NCBI RefSeq assembly: GCF_002967715.1 | Contig: NZ_PUIA01000085.1 | Coordinates: forward strand, 186,001 to 250,000 | DNA from: Blastopirellula marina | Lineage (GTDB): Bacteria > Planctomycetota > Planctomycetia > Pirellulales > Pirellulaceae | Length of the DNA stretch: 64,000 bases | Reading direction: 5' to 3' | Part shown: positions 8,333-16,907 of the stretch, in pieces | Numbering within the stretch: position 1 is the stretch's first letter | Layout of the letters: the number at the start of each line of letters is the position of its first letter | The notes under the pieces: generated by a model | The model's database searches: none | What the model was told of the DNA's origin: nothing | Seen by the model: the letters and a program-made list of their open reading frames with translations, nothing else | Program-made: the position numbers and the translations under genes

Positions 8333-8806
8333 CTACTCCAAAAATGATGCTTCTAGAACTTTGCCCCTACTATATTCCATGTTACCGGAAGGGTAACACT
8401 TGACCCATTTAGATTTGTTATCCCCCGTGACAATGATGTTTCCCGTCTTAAAATCGAACGTGGCCTCACTGTTCGGCGCAATCACTTGTTGTTTCAACAT
8501 CATTGCAACTTTGCGACATAGGACCCACCCAGTATCGCACGCCAATAACAGGATTTTTCTGCGTTTGCCGTAGGCTTGGTAGAGATTGTGAATCCAACCG
8601 AGACTCGCTTGATCGTTCAAGCCATCAAGATTTTCTGGTTCACCATGAGCTAAAATTGTAAAGTACTCATTCTTGAGTAACTCCCTGGCTTTCAATCCGT
8701 CTATTTGAAAAAATTGCGCCAAGTTGCTCTTTAGTTGCGGGTCGGAACTGAAATCCTCTTTGGACAGTACCACCAAATTAATGTGAGCGTAGAATCTATG
8801 TTTCAT
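8333..8806 (-). CDS. Small protein with caspase-like (clan CD) His/Cys motifs
   Basis: A 157-residue protein with a beta strand ending in AHG (ILAHGEP, His54) and a second strand ending in a Cys followed by an acidic residue and Gly (KILLLACDTG, Cys90). It continues with VIAPN near residue 107 and a C-terminal GKW/PSG-like motif (KWVKCYPSG). This order resembles the His-Gly / hydrophobic-Cys dyad of caspase-like peptidases and the small HG/SCNTG domains at the ends of bacterial polymorphic toxins. Here it stands alone with no signal peptide. The gene is clearly AT-richer than its surroundings and lies beside a transposase fragment, suggesting recent transfer. Enzyme activity is an inference. 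No strong ribosome-binding site is visible. Confidence 0.5.
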   Translation of the reverse strand: MKHRFYAHINLVVLSKEDFSSDPQLKSNLAQFFQIDGLKARELLKNEYFTILAHGEPENLDGLNDQASLGWIHNLYQAYGKRRKILLLACDTGWVLCRKVAMMLKQQVIAPNSEATFDFKTGNIIVTGDNKSKWVKCYPSGNMEYSRGKVLEASFLE

Positions 8807-9262
8807 ATGGTAAATGATTCTTTCATTGAATGGTGTAGCACCGATTAAGCGATTTGTGCTCTGACTCTTTGCACAGGACGGGGAGGTCGCCTAGTCAGAA
8901 AATCAAGTCCGACAGCCCGGCCAGTGGTTATCCCCGCTGCTGAATGAGGTTTTGGGCGGAGGTCAAAACTGCCTTCAAGAAACACCTCCTTTCTCGAAGC
9001 ACGCTGGTAAATCAAAGGTATTTATTAACTCACTTCGGTATATCATTTCTAATTGTCGCTCTTGGCGACCGCAAGAGACTTGCCTGTTAACGGCTGAACA
9101 TCCGTTAACCCAAGACTTGGAGAGTTTTGCCACAAGATTCAGGGTTACGGGAGGAACTTTGAAGGTCCCTTTCGACTCCCGACTGCTCTATCTTGAAAGA
9201 GAGAGCGCGACGCGGGTGGCAAAAACGGCGCAAACCTTTGCCAGAACTAGCCAAGAACGCAA

Positions 9263-9297
9263 AACGCCCGGGAGTCGATATCTCGACGCCGGGCGTT
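9263..9297 (+). terminator. Hairpin preceding diverged repeat copy B
   Basis: Arms aacgcccgg (9263-9271) and ccgggcgtt (9289-9297) pair perfectly, with an inner gtcga/tcgac stem. It resembles a terminator but lacks a following T run. Like the hairpins at 7693 and 26953 it is directly followed by or ends in gttaac, so it may be part of a repeated module rather than a working terminator. Confidence 0.5.
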
Positions 9298-9450
9298 AAC
9301 TGGTCGGTGGTTTCTTTCCGCAGAAAAAAATGAGCTCCCCGTGCAGAAACCCTCTTCGTGAATGTTCTCTGTTTGCAATTTCACGTTATCTGATTTCTGG
9401 AAAAGGACTTAGCGATTCCGAGTCCCTTTCGGTATACCACAAGCGAACCG
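9298..9450 (+). repeat. Diverged direct repeat, copy B
   Basis: This is the second copy of the sequence at 7740-7890. It keeps accctcttcgtgaatgttct almost intact but its tRNA-like part has drifted (gagctccccgtgcagaaac against ggctcccccggcaggac in copy A). Together the copies bracket the transposase fragment and the caspase-like gene, a small 1.5-kb unit. Confidence 0.55.
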
Positions 9451-9816
9451 TACGCTATAGGAAATCGTGCGGGGTTGGCTACAAACCCTGAACAGAACTG
9501 CATGGAACGATTCACTGATACGCTTGAGAAGGATCGCCTAGATCATATTGTCGTGCTTGGTAAGAGTAAGTTGAACATCTCGTGCAAGCGTATGACGGCA
9601 ATTTCATGAGGTTTGGCCGCAAAAGTGGCGGTGGAAAAAGAAGGCGTAAACGCAGTCGCCGGATGCCGTCGCTGACCAAATTTTCCCTACTAGTGGCTTG
9701 ACTCAACGTACACCTACGTGTTGCGCACTCTTAACGCCCGATGTGTCAGTAATTATTTCTCCTTTTTTGGTAACCAGGCAGCTTCCTGTGGTAAATACCG
9801 GTAGAAAGGATGACCC

Positions 9817-10338
9817 ATGGCGGAGTTAAGCCCCACCGAGCAGTTCATTCAACTGCTTACCGAAAATCAAAACCGGCTTTATGGCTATATCTTCTCACTC
9901 ATCGGTGAGCGGAGCCAGGCCGCCGACGTGCTGCAGGAAACGAACGTGGTGCTGTGGCGGAAGATCGAAGAGTTCGATCATCGCAAACCCTTTCTGCCGT
10001 GGGCATTCACAATCGCTCGCTACCAGGTTCTGGCCAACCTTCGCGATCGCAAGCGGGACCCCATGCTGCTGGATACGGAACTGGTCGAAACGATTTCGCA
10101 CGAAGCCGAGTCGATGGCCGGGCAGATTGAATCGGTTCGCGACGCACTGAGCCGCTGCCTCGAACGATTAGATCCTTTTAACCGAAAGTTGATCGAAAGC
10201 CGCTACTTCGAGGCCAAGCCGCTGGACGAGATGGCTCGCGATTCGAGCCGCACCACTGGAGCCATCAAGGTTGCCCTGCTTCGTATCCGCAAACGCCTGG
10301 GTGAGTGTATTCAACATCGACTTGCTGCCGAGAGTTAA
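9817..10338 (+). CDS. ECF RNA polymerase sigma factor (planctomycete/Rhodopirellula type)
   Basis: A 173-residue sigma-70-family protein. Region 2 spans about residues 20-75 (YIFSLIGERSQAADVLQETN, then LPWAFTIARYQVLANLRDRK). Region 4 spans about residues 108-165, with the HTH around KPLDEMARDSSRTTGAIKVA. No N-terminal anchor. The start ATG 9817 follows an aaagga ribosome-binding site. It directly precedes a FecR-like membrane gene (2-base gap) that probably acts as its anti-sigma partner, followed by the cytochrome/DUF1549-1553 and DUF1501 genes. This arrangement recurs in planctomycetes and verrucomicrobia, often near polysaccharide or sulfatase genes, but its physiological role is not established. 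Confidence 0.9.
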   Translation: MAELSPTEQFIQLLTENQNRLYGYIFSLIGERSQAADVLQETNVVLWRKIEEFDHRKPFLPWAFTIARYQVLANLRDRKRDPMLLDTELVETISHEAESMAGQIESVRDALSRCLERLDPFNRKLIESRYFEAKPLDEMARDSSRTTGAIKVALLRIRKRLGECIQHRLAAES

Positions 10339-10340
10339 CC

Positions 10341-11990
10341 ATGAGCGAGAACCAAGCTGAAATCGAGTCGCTGCTGTTCGACTGGGAAGCCGGCACCATC
10401 AGCGATGCCGACCTGGCTCAGCTACAGTCGCTGCTGAAAGAGAACCTAGAGGCCCGCAAGTTCTATATCGAGTGGCAGATGCTCTCGACCGCATTGGAGC
10501 TGCAGGCCCATGGTGGTCACTCCGATGTGCCGCACGACTTGCCGACGATCGCTCAGCCGCAACAAGCTCAGGTGAAGTCGACCGCTTGGGCTTCGATTGC
10601 CGCGGTGGCTTTGGCGGCCTGCGTGCTGCTTTCGTTCGGTTTGATTTGGTCTTTCCTTAATATGAATAGTGGGGACGCAGGCAGCTCCCGCGCGATCTCT
10701 ATCGGTGATACAGGCAACGCCCAAGAGAGCACCTCGCAAGGGGTTGCCATCCTGACGCGACTTGTCGATCCTGCCTGGCCAGAGGGGCAGCCGTCGCGGC
10801 AAGTGGGGGATGCGTTGACCTCTGGCAAGTTCCAACTCAGCAAAGGACTCGCCCAGATCGAGTTCTTCTGCGGTGCCACGATCGTCCTGGAAGGACCGGC
10901 CGATCTGCAATTGGAATCATCAACCCAGGCGCTCGTTCGCCAGGGGAAGATTCGCGCGATCGTACCGCCGGCTGCGCGGGGGTTCTCGCTCGATACCGAT
11001 AAGATGAAGGTCGTTGATCTGGGGACCGAATTCGGCTTGGTTGTGTCGAGCGATTCCGTCGACGTGCAGGTTTTCGATGGCGAAGTCGAATTGCATCCAC
11101 AATCGCAAACGGTACGCCGCATCACGACGGGCCAAGGCGTCCGTCTCGGCCAGACAGGCGACCTAACCGACGCGTCCATGCCCGCCGAAGCGTTCGTCGG
11201 TATTGGCGAACTCGAATCGCTCAGCGAGCGGCAAGACCAGGCACGATACGACCAGTGGAAGACGTGGTCGGAGGCGATCCGCAGCGACCCACGCCTGGTG
11301 ACGTATTACTCGTTCGATCAACTCGACGACTGGCAGCGGCGTCTGGCGTGTGAGCTGGAGCCTGCCAACCCTGACCTGGATGGTGCGATCATTGGTGCCA
11401 AGGTGGTCGGAGGACGCTGGCCACAAAAGAGTTCCCTGGAGTTCAAGCAGCCAGCCGATCGGGTGAGAGTAAACATCCCCGGCGAGTTCCACTCGTTGAC
11501 CTTTGCGTGCTGGGCACGGATCGATAGCCTCGACCGGGTGTACAACTCCCTCTTTTTGACCGACGCGTACGACAAAGGAGAACCGCACTGGCAGATCCTC
11601 GATACCGGGCAGCTGTACTTCTCGGTGCGACCGGTCGAACGAGCGGCCAAGGATGGGCCCAAAGACTTCAAAGCCCTTTCCCCTTCGTTCTGGAATCCGT
11701 TATTTCAAGGGAAGTGGATTCACTTGGCGGTGACCTGCGACTGGGAAACTCGCACGATTATTCATTACCTCAACGGCCACGAGCTGAGCCGGCACGAGGT
11801 TCCAGCCGAGCAGATGCCGGCTTTGGCACAAATCGGTACGGCATCTATCGGCAATTGGGAACTTCCCACGCTTCCCGATGCCGAGTTCGCCGTTCGGAAC
11901 CTTAACGGTCGAATCGACGAGTTCCTGATCTTCTCCTCTGCCCTCACCCCTGATGACATTCAAGATATTTATGACCATGGCAAGCCCTAA
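10341..11990 (+). CDS. FecR-domain membrane protein with C-terminal LamG-like domain (putative anti-sigma factor)
   Basis: A 549-residue protein. The N-terminal cytoplasmic part (residues 1-75) resembles the anti-sigma head, with the DWEAGTISDADLAQLQSLL pattern. A single membrane helix lies near residues 80-105. A FecR-type periplasmic domain follows (VVDLGTEFGLVV, then VFDGEVELH, near residues 225-255). A LamG/concanavalin-like sandwich covers about 370-545 (FACWARIDSL, KWIHLAVTCDW). The design suggests that an extracytoplasmic, perhaps carbohydrate, signal is passed to the sigma factor encoded just upstream. ATG 10341 is chosen over an in-frame upstream start at 10305 inside the sigma gene. 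The end overlaps the next gene. Confidence 0.85.
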   Translation: MSENQAEIESLLFDWEAGTISDADLAQLQSLLKENLEARKFYIEWQMLSTALELQAHGGHSDVPHDLPTIAQPQQAQVKSTAWASIAAVALAACVLLSFGLIWSFLNMNSGDAGSSRAISIGDTGNAQESTSQGVAILTRLVDPAWPEGQPSRQVGDALTSGKFQLSKGLAQIEFFCGATIVLEGPADLQLESSTQALVRQGKIRAIVPPAARGFSLDTDKMKVVDLGTEFGLVVSSDSVDVQVFDGEVELHPQSQTVRRITTGQGVRLGQTGDLTDASMPAEAFVGIGELESLSERQDQARYDQWKTWSEAIRSDPRLVTYYSFDQLDDWQRRLACELEPANPDLDGAIIGAKVVGGRWPQKSSLEFKQPADRVRVNIPGEFHSLTFACWARIDSLDRVYNSLFLTDAYDKGEPHWQILDTGQLYFSVRPVERAAKDGPKDFKALSPSFWNPLFQGKWIHLAVTCDWETRTIIHYLNGHELSRHEVPAEQMPALAQIGTASIGNWELPTLPDAEFAVRNLNGRIDEFLIFSSALTPDDIQDIYDHGKP

Positions 11991-14865
11991 GACATTTGCT
12001 GCCGGCCTCGCACTGACGATCGCGCTGCTAGGCCTGTGGGGACACCTCGCGGCCGCACAAGCAGAAGATCCCAGTCACCCAGACGCCGAGCAGCTATTCA
12101 CCCTGAAGGTTCTTCCCGTACTGCAGACGAAGTGCTTCGGCTGCCACGGCAGCGACGCCCAGGATGTGCGCGGCGACTACAACCTGCTGACGCGGGACGG
12201 CATGCTAACCGGTGGCGAGTCCGGGGAAGCTTCGCTGGTGCCTGGCAAGCCGGAAGAAAGCGCGCTCTACCAAGCCGTGTTGTGGAAAGGCTACGAAATG
12301 CCGCCCAAGGAAAACGATCGTCTCAGCGAAGCGCAGATCGCAGACCTGCGAACGTGGATTGCCGCCGGTGCCCCGTGGCCATCGGCCGAGCGTCAAGCCG
12401 AGATCCGAAATGCCGAATGGGAGAATGTCACCAACGAAGAAGGCCAGTTGGTGAAGACCAGTGGTGGCACCTCGGACGAGTGGACCAATCGCCGCTACGA
12501 CCCCAGCGACCTGTGGGCGTTTGAGAAACTGGCTGATAAAAAGCATATCTACCCGGAAGATGTTGCGCTGCACAAAGTGATCGATCACTTTATCGCCCAG
12601 AAGCTGACCAGCGCGGAGCTTCCAGTGGCGAAGCAGTCCGAGTCGCGTCAACTAATTCAGCGAGCGACGTGGGACCTGGCCGGTTTGCCGCCGACACCCC
12701 AAGAGATCGACGCGTTCGACCAAGGCTGGCAGGCAGATCCTGATGCAGCGTGGAGCAACCTGATCGATCGACTGCTGGCAAGTCCGCGTTACGGCGAGCG
12801 ATGGGGACGACATTGGTTGGACGTGACACGATACGCCGACACCAGCGGCATGGCCAACGACTACGAACGTTCGAACATGTGGCGTTATCGTGACTACGTG
12901 ATCCGTTCGTTCAATGATGACAAGCCGTACGACGAGTTTGTCGTCGAGCAGTTGGCCGGCGATGAACTAGCAGACCATTCGGTACGCGAACGAATTGGCG
13001 GCAACGAGAAAGAGGTTCAGAAGGTCCAGCAAAGTGGAAAGTACAACGAGCAAGAGTCCCAGTGGTTAGTGGCGACAGGCTTTCTGCGGATGGGTCCGTG
13101 GGACAATGCCATGATCGAGAATGAGGAAGCACGGCAGATCTATCTGGACGACCTGGTGAACATCACTGGGCAAACATTCCTCGGTCAGACGATGCGGTGC
13201 TGCAAATGCCACGACCATAAGTTCGATCCCCTGCCAACGCGTGACTATTACCGGATGTACTCGGCGTTTTCGACCACGCATATGGCCGAGCGCGATGTTC
13301 CCTTTCTGCCGGAAGAGAACCAGGAACGCTTCGACGACCAGAAGCAGCATGTCGAGCGGATGCTGGAGTTTGCCGTAAACGAGAAGAACAAACTGGTCAA
13401 AAAGCGGGAAGCAGCCGCGAAACAGTGGTTTGCCGAGCATGACCTGCCATACAAAGATGAGGCCGCGCGGCGCGATCTTCCCGATGACCAGAAGCCGGAG
13501 CGGCACTGCGGGCTCGATCATGTCGAGCAGGGGCAACTGAAGGTCCGCGAGCAAGACGAATGGATCTGGACGCGACGACTGGAACGTTTCGAGCCGATGG
13601 CACAGAGCGTGTACAACTCGCCGGCCTCGCAGATCGGAAGCACGTTTGCCCGCAAGCTGCGGATCAAGCGGGGCAAGGAACCGAAAACCGATGCCGTGCA
13701 GCATATTCTGATCGGTGGTGCTTTGACGGCACTGGGCGATGTGGTGCAACCAGGCGTTTTGAGTGCTGTGGGCCTGCCGGCTAGTCCATCAAGCGAGTCG
13801 CCGTACCTGGTGACTTCCGACGTGGATGGGCGGCGACTGGAACTGGCTCGCTGGATTGCCCACCGGGATAACGGGCTCACTTCGCGAGCGATAGTGAATC
13901 GTATCTGGCAGTATCACTTCGGCCAGGCCATCGCGGCAAACCCAAACAACCTGGGTGCCAAGGGTGGCAAGCCATCGCATCCGGAACTGCTCGATTACCT
14001 GGCGGCCGACTTTCTCGACAACGGCTGGACGATGAAGCGTTTGCATCGCGAGATCATGCTTTCCCAGGCGTATCGCCGCTCATCGATTCCAGCCGCACCG
14101 GAGCAAATTGCCGAGATCGATCCGAACAACCAACTGCTTTCGCACTTCCCGCGGCGGAGACTGAGCGCGGAAGAGATCCGCGATGGCATTCTATCGATCA
14201 CTGGCGAGCTTGTGCACAGCCGTGGTGGCTTGCCGGTCATGCCGGAGATCAACATGGAAGTGGCCCTACAGCCGCGGATGATTCAGTTCTCCTTGGCACC
14301 TGCCTACCAGCCATCGCCAACGGCGGACGAGCGGAATCGGCGAACCATTTATGCCTATCACGTTCGCGGCCAGGCCGATCCCTTGACCGAGCTGTTCAAT
14401 CAACCTAATCCGAACGATTCTTGCGAACAGAGAGAAGCGGCAGCAGTCACACCTCAAGTCTTCACGCTGCTCAATAGCGATACGATGATCGACCGATCGA
14501 TTGCGTTGGCCCTGAGGTTAGAGGATTCAGAGAAACTTTTGCGGCAGCAAGTTGATCTGGCTTTTCGCCTGGTACTTGGGCGGCATGCGACGGCTAACGA
14601 GGTCTATCGGCTCACAAAGTATGTGAGCGAAATGCAAGTCTACCACGCGAAACGGGACCCACAGCCGGCTAAGTATCCAACTGAGATTACACGTTCGCTG
14701 GTCGAAGAGTTTTCAGGCGAAGTCTTCGAGTACCAGGAGATTCTTCCAGTGTTCGAGAACTACGAGCACGACACCAAGCCGGCCGAGGTTTCAGCCGATA
14801 CGCGAGCACTAGCCGATTTGTGCCTATTGCTTTTCAACACCAACGAATTCATGTACGTCGACTAA
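11977..14865 (+). CDS. Secreted planctomycete cytochrome / DUF1549 / DUF1553 protein
   Basis: About 962 residues. A signal peptide covers residues 1-25. A planctomycete-type cytochrome c domain follows, with CFGCH near residue 53 and a distal Met (YEMPP) near residue 107. Then come DUF1549 (about 195-420, with AGLPPTPQEIDAF, RYGERWGRHWLDV, KCHDHKFDPLPTRDYY) and DUF1553 (about 600-900, with RAIVNRIWQYHFG, SHPELLDYLA, SQAYRRSS). All regions are intact. The family is greatly expanded in planctomycetes; its biochemical role is unproven, but it is nearly always paired with a DUF1501 protein, as here. In-frame ATGs also occur at 11953 and 11971; I chose 11977 because it gives the cleanest signal peptide. 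Confidence 0.9.
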   Translation: MASPKTFAAGLALTIALLGLWGHLAAAQAEDPSHPDAEQLFTLKVLPVLQTKCFGCHGSDAQDVRGDYNLLTRDGMLTGGESGEASLVPGKPEESALYQAVLWKGYEMPPKENDRLSEAQIADLRTWIAAGAPWPSAERQAEIRNAEWENVTNEEGQLVKTSGGTSDEWTNRRYDPSDLWAFEKLADKKHIYPEDVALHKVIDHFIAQKLTSAELPVAKQSESRQLIQRATWDLAGLPPTPQEIDAFDQGWQADPDAAWSNLIDRLLASPRYGERWGRHWLDVTRYADTSGMANDYERSNMWRYRDYVIRSFNDDKPYDEFVVEQLAGDELADHSVRERIGGNEKEVQKVQQSGKYNEQESQWLVATGFLRMGPWDNAMIENEEARQIYLDDLVNITGQTFLGQTMRCCKCHDHKFDPLPTRDYYRMYSAFSTTHMAERDVPFLPEENQERFDDQKQHVERMLEFAVNEKNKLVKKREAAAKQWFAEHDLPYKDEAARRDLPDDQKPERHCGLDHVEQGQLKVREQDEWIWTRRLERFEPMAQSVYNSPASQIGSTFARKLRIKRGKEPKTDAVQHILIGGALTALGDVVQPGVLSAVGLPASPSSESPYLVTSDVDGRRLELARWIAHRDNGLTSRAIVNRIWQYHFGQAIAANPNNLGAKGGKPSHPELLDYLAADFLDNGWTMKRLHREIMLSQAYRRSSIPAAPEQIAEIDPNNQLLSHFPRRRLSAEEIRDGILSITGELVHSRGGLPVMPEINMEVALQPRMIQFSLAPAYQPSPTADERNRRTIYAYHVRGQADPLTELFNQPNPNDSCEQREAAAVTPQVFTLLNSDTMIDRSIALALRLEDSEKLLRQQVDLAFRLVLGRHATANEVYRLTKYVSEMQVYHAKRDPQPAKYPTEITRSLVEEFSGEVFEYQEILPVFENYEHDTKPAEVSADTRALADLCLLLFNTNEFMYVD

Positions 14866-14873
14866 GGTGCCCC

Positions 14874-16277
14874 ATGAACGCCCATCAACTTACCCGTCGT
14901 CAAGCTTTGTATGGCCTGGGAGCGTCACTTGGCAGTGTCGCGTTTTCGTCCCTGCTAAGTGGCACCGCCCATGCAGCAGCGAATGATTCTCCGCTGGCCC
15001 CCAAACAGCAGATGCTACCTGCGAGGGCGAAGAACGTGATTATGCTGTTCATGGAAGGAGGGCCTGGACATATGGATACGTTCGATCCTAAGCCAGAGCT
15101 TTCCAAGCGGCACAAGCAAGAGTCGAAGCTAACCGGTGGCCTCGAGAAGGGTTTTAAGTTTTTCGTCGGTAGCCCCTTCAAGTTTAACCAAGTGGGCGAC
15201 AACGGAATTTGGATGTGCGACCAGTGGAAACACCTGGCCGATCCGTATGTGGCCAACGAGCTGTGCAACTATCGCGGCTGCCAGGCTGAATCGCTGAACC
15301 ATCCCGAGGCCTTGTATCACATGAACACAGGTAGCCGGCTGGGCGGTGATCCGGCGATTGGTGCCTGGGCAACGTATGGCCTGGGGACGGTCAACCAGAA
15401 CCTGCCCGGCTACGTGGTGATGACCGAGATGGCGCTGCCGCAAGGTGGCCCTGGCAACTGGAGCAACGGCTTTCTGCCGCCGTACTATCAAGGAACTCGT
15501 CTGCGTTCGGAAGGGTCACCGATTCTCGATCTTGCGCCACCGGCCTACAAGTCGAGAGATCATCAGCAGCGAGCACTCGATGAACTAGCTGTGCTCAATT
15601 CAACCTACCAAGATTCGCTCGGCGTGGAAGACAAGAGGCTGATGGCTCGCATGGAAAGTTACGAACTCGCGTTCCGCATGCAGGCCGAGGTGCCGGACGT
15701 GATCGATCTTCAGCAAGAGACCGAAGCCACGCACCAGATGTACGGACTGGATGAGCCCGAGACGAAAGCTTTTGGAAGGCAGTGCTTGATGGCGCGGCGA
15801 CTAGTAGAGAAAGGGGTTCGCTTCGTGCAGATTTTCAGCGGTGGCTGGGATAGTCACGACTATCTCAAGCGAGGTCATACGTCCCGCATCAAGAGTGTCG
15901 ACAAACCGGTTGCGGCGCTGATTCGGGATCTCAAACAGCACGGTCTGCTGGAAGACACGCTAGTGATCTGGACCGGCGAGTTCGGACGAACTCCGGATAA
16001 CAACAAGCGAGGTGGCGTCTACTCGCTGGGCCGCGGCCATAACAACCAGGCAATGACCATGCTGATGGCCGGTGGCGGCGTGCGTCCTGGCATCGTCGGG
16101 GCAACCGATGAACTGGGACGATCAGCCGTGGAAACGGTTCATCCGATTCGAGACCTGCACGTGACACTGCTACATCTGCTGGGTCTAGACGATAACAAGT
16201 TGACTTACTTTCATGGGGGCCGATTCAAGCAACTCAGCCAGTTTGGCGGCGAGGTGATTTCGGACTTGATCGCATAA
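14874..16277 (+). CDS. DUF1501 protein, Tat-exported alkaline-phosphatase-fold family
   Basis: A 467-residue protein with a Tat leader (LTRRQALYGLGASLGSVAF, residues 6-24) and AHAA cleavage region. The mature part has DUF1501 hallmarks: FMEGGPGHMDTFDPKP near residue 60, the GGWDSH motif near residue 323, and WTGEFGRTP near residue 366, the last resembling metal-binding residues of the alkaline-phosphatase/sulfatase superfamily. It lies 8 bases after the DUF1549/1553 gene, its usual partner, so the two probably work together on an extracytoplasmic substrate. No enzyme activity is established for the family. Confidence 0.9.
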   Translation: MNAHQLTRRQALYGLGASLGSVAFSSLLSGTAHAAANDSPLAPKQQMLPARAKNVIMLFMEGGPGHMDTFDPKPELSKRHKQESKLTGGLEKGFKFFVGSPFKFNQVGDNGIWMCDQWKHLADPYVANELCNYRGCQAESLNHPEALYHMNTGSRLGGDPAIGAWATYGLGTVNQNLPGYVVMTEMALPQGGPGNWSNGFLPPYYQGTRLRSEGSPILDLAPPAYKSRDHQQRALDELAVLNSTYQDSLGVEDKRLMARMESYELAFRMQAEVPDVIDLQQETEATHQMYGLDEPETKAFGRQCLMARRLVEKGVRFVQIFSGGWDSHDYLKRGHTSRIKSVDKPVAALIRDLKQHGLLEDTLVIWTGEFGRTPDNNKRGGVYSLGRGHNNQAMTMLMAGGGVRPGIVGATDELGRSAVETVHPIRDLHVTLLHLLGLDDNKLTYFHGGRFKQLSQFGGEVISDLIA

Positions 16278-16302
16278 CGCGTAACAAAGTATTGCGTCGC
16301 AA

Positions 16303-16674
16303 TTGAACCAAATCCTGGCGAGCTTCGACAATTTGAGACGCGTGAATTATTTTCCCTCTCTCCGAATCGGCCACTCAGCGAACACCCCGTTTGTTGAGCT
16401 AGGTCTTTGCCTAGTAACGACTTCCAGAAAGGAACGGAACGTCCATCTGCTGCCTTGGGGCGATCTGAAAGCGGAGTCGGAGCCTGCCGAAACTCCCAAG
16501 GCTAAACACGATCCGCTGGCGCGTGACCGATTCTACCAGTCTCTTCTCGACAACGGAATCGTCGAAAGCCGGGCTGCTCTTGCCAGGTATCTAGGAGTTA
16601 GCCGGTCACGGGTAACGCAGGTTTTGACACGACTGAACCAGGGCAATCCTGGCGAATCGCAAGACTTGGCATAG
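16303..16674 (+). CDS. Small helix-turn-helix protein of the kind found near recombinases
   Basis: About 123 residues from TTG 16303; a shorter start cannot be excluded because no ATG with a good ribosome-binding site is present. The C-terminal half has DPLARDRFYQSLLDNG, then a clear HTH (SRAALARYLGVSRSRVTQVL, residues about 91-110). Similar HTH proteins commonly accompany planctomycete serine recombinases. The N-terminal third does not resemble a known domain and may include non-coding sequence. It may be a leftover regulator or recombination factor of an element whose recombinase is now broken (26480-27091). That link is inference. Confidence 0.5.
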   Translation: MNQILASFDNLRRVNYFPSLRIGHSANTPFVELGLCLVTTSRKERNVHLLPWGDLKAESEPAETPKAKHDPLARDRFYQSLLDNGIVESRAALARYLGVSRSRVTQVLTRLNQGNPGESQDLA

Positions 16675-16907
16675 GACCTCGAGTCTAACTCAGAACGCTG
16701 TCTCCTGATGCACGTTGGTTCCAACAGGTATTATTGGTGCCCGAGCCGTATCTTAAGCATTCATAAAGCAGCGGGCTCAATCTTTTAGCGATTGCAGGAT
16801 AACAAACGGCAGGCTACGCTGAAATTTGATCTACCGCTATAGGGCACCCATGCGGCACGTCCCGCTACGTCGATACCGACTGCTGTGAACTGTAAATTGA
16901 CACTGAG

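Larger units (their letters stand above)
8807..9816. other. About 1 kb without a convincing gene; repeat and hairpin only
   Basis: Open frames here (for example 8952-9299 on the plus strand) have no recognisable motifs, no good ribosome-binding site and unusual composition. The stretch holds a hairpin (9263-9297) and the second copy of the diverged repeat (9298-9450). The final 100 bases before 9817 must hold the promoter of the sigma factor gene, but I cannot point to a firm promoter. Confidence 0.5.

Noticed and set aside
8952-9299. 115-codon frame between the repeats
   Set aside because: No motif, poor start, and it ends inside a hairpin; likely chance.
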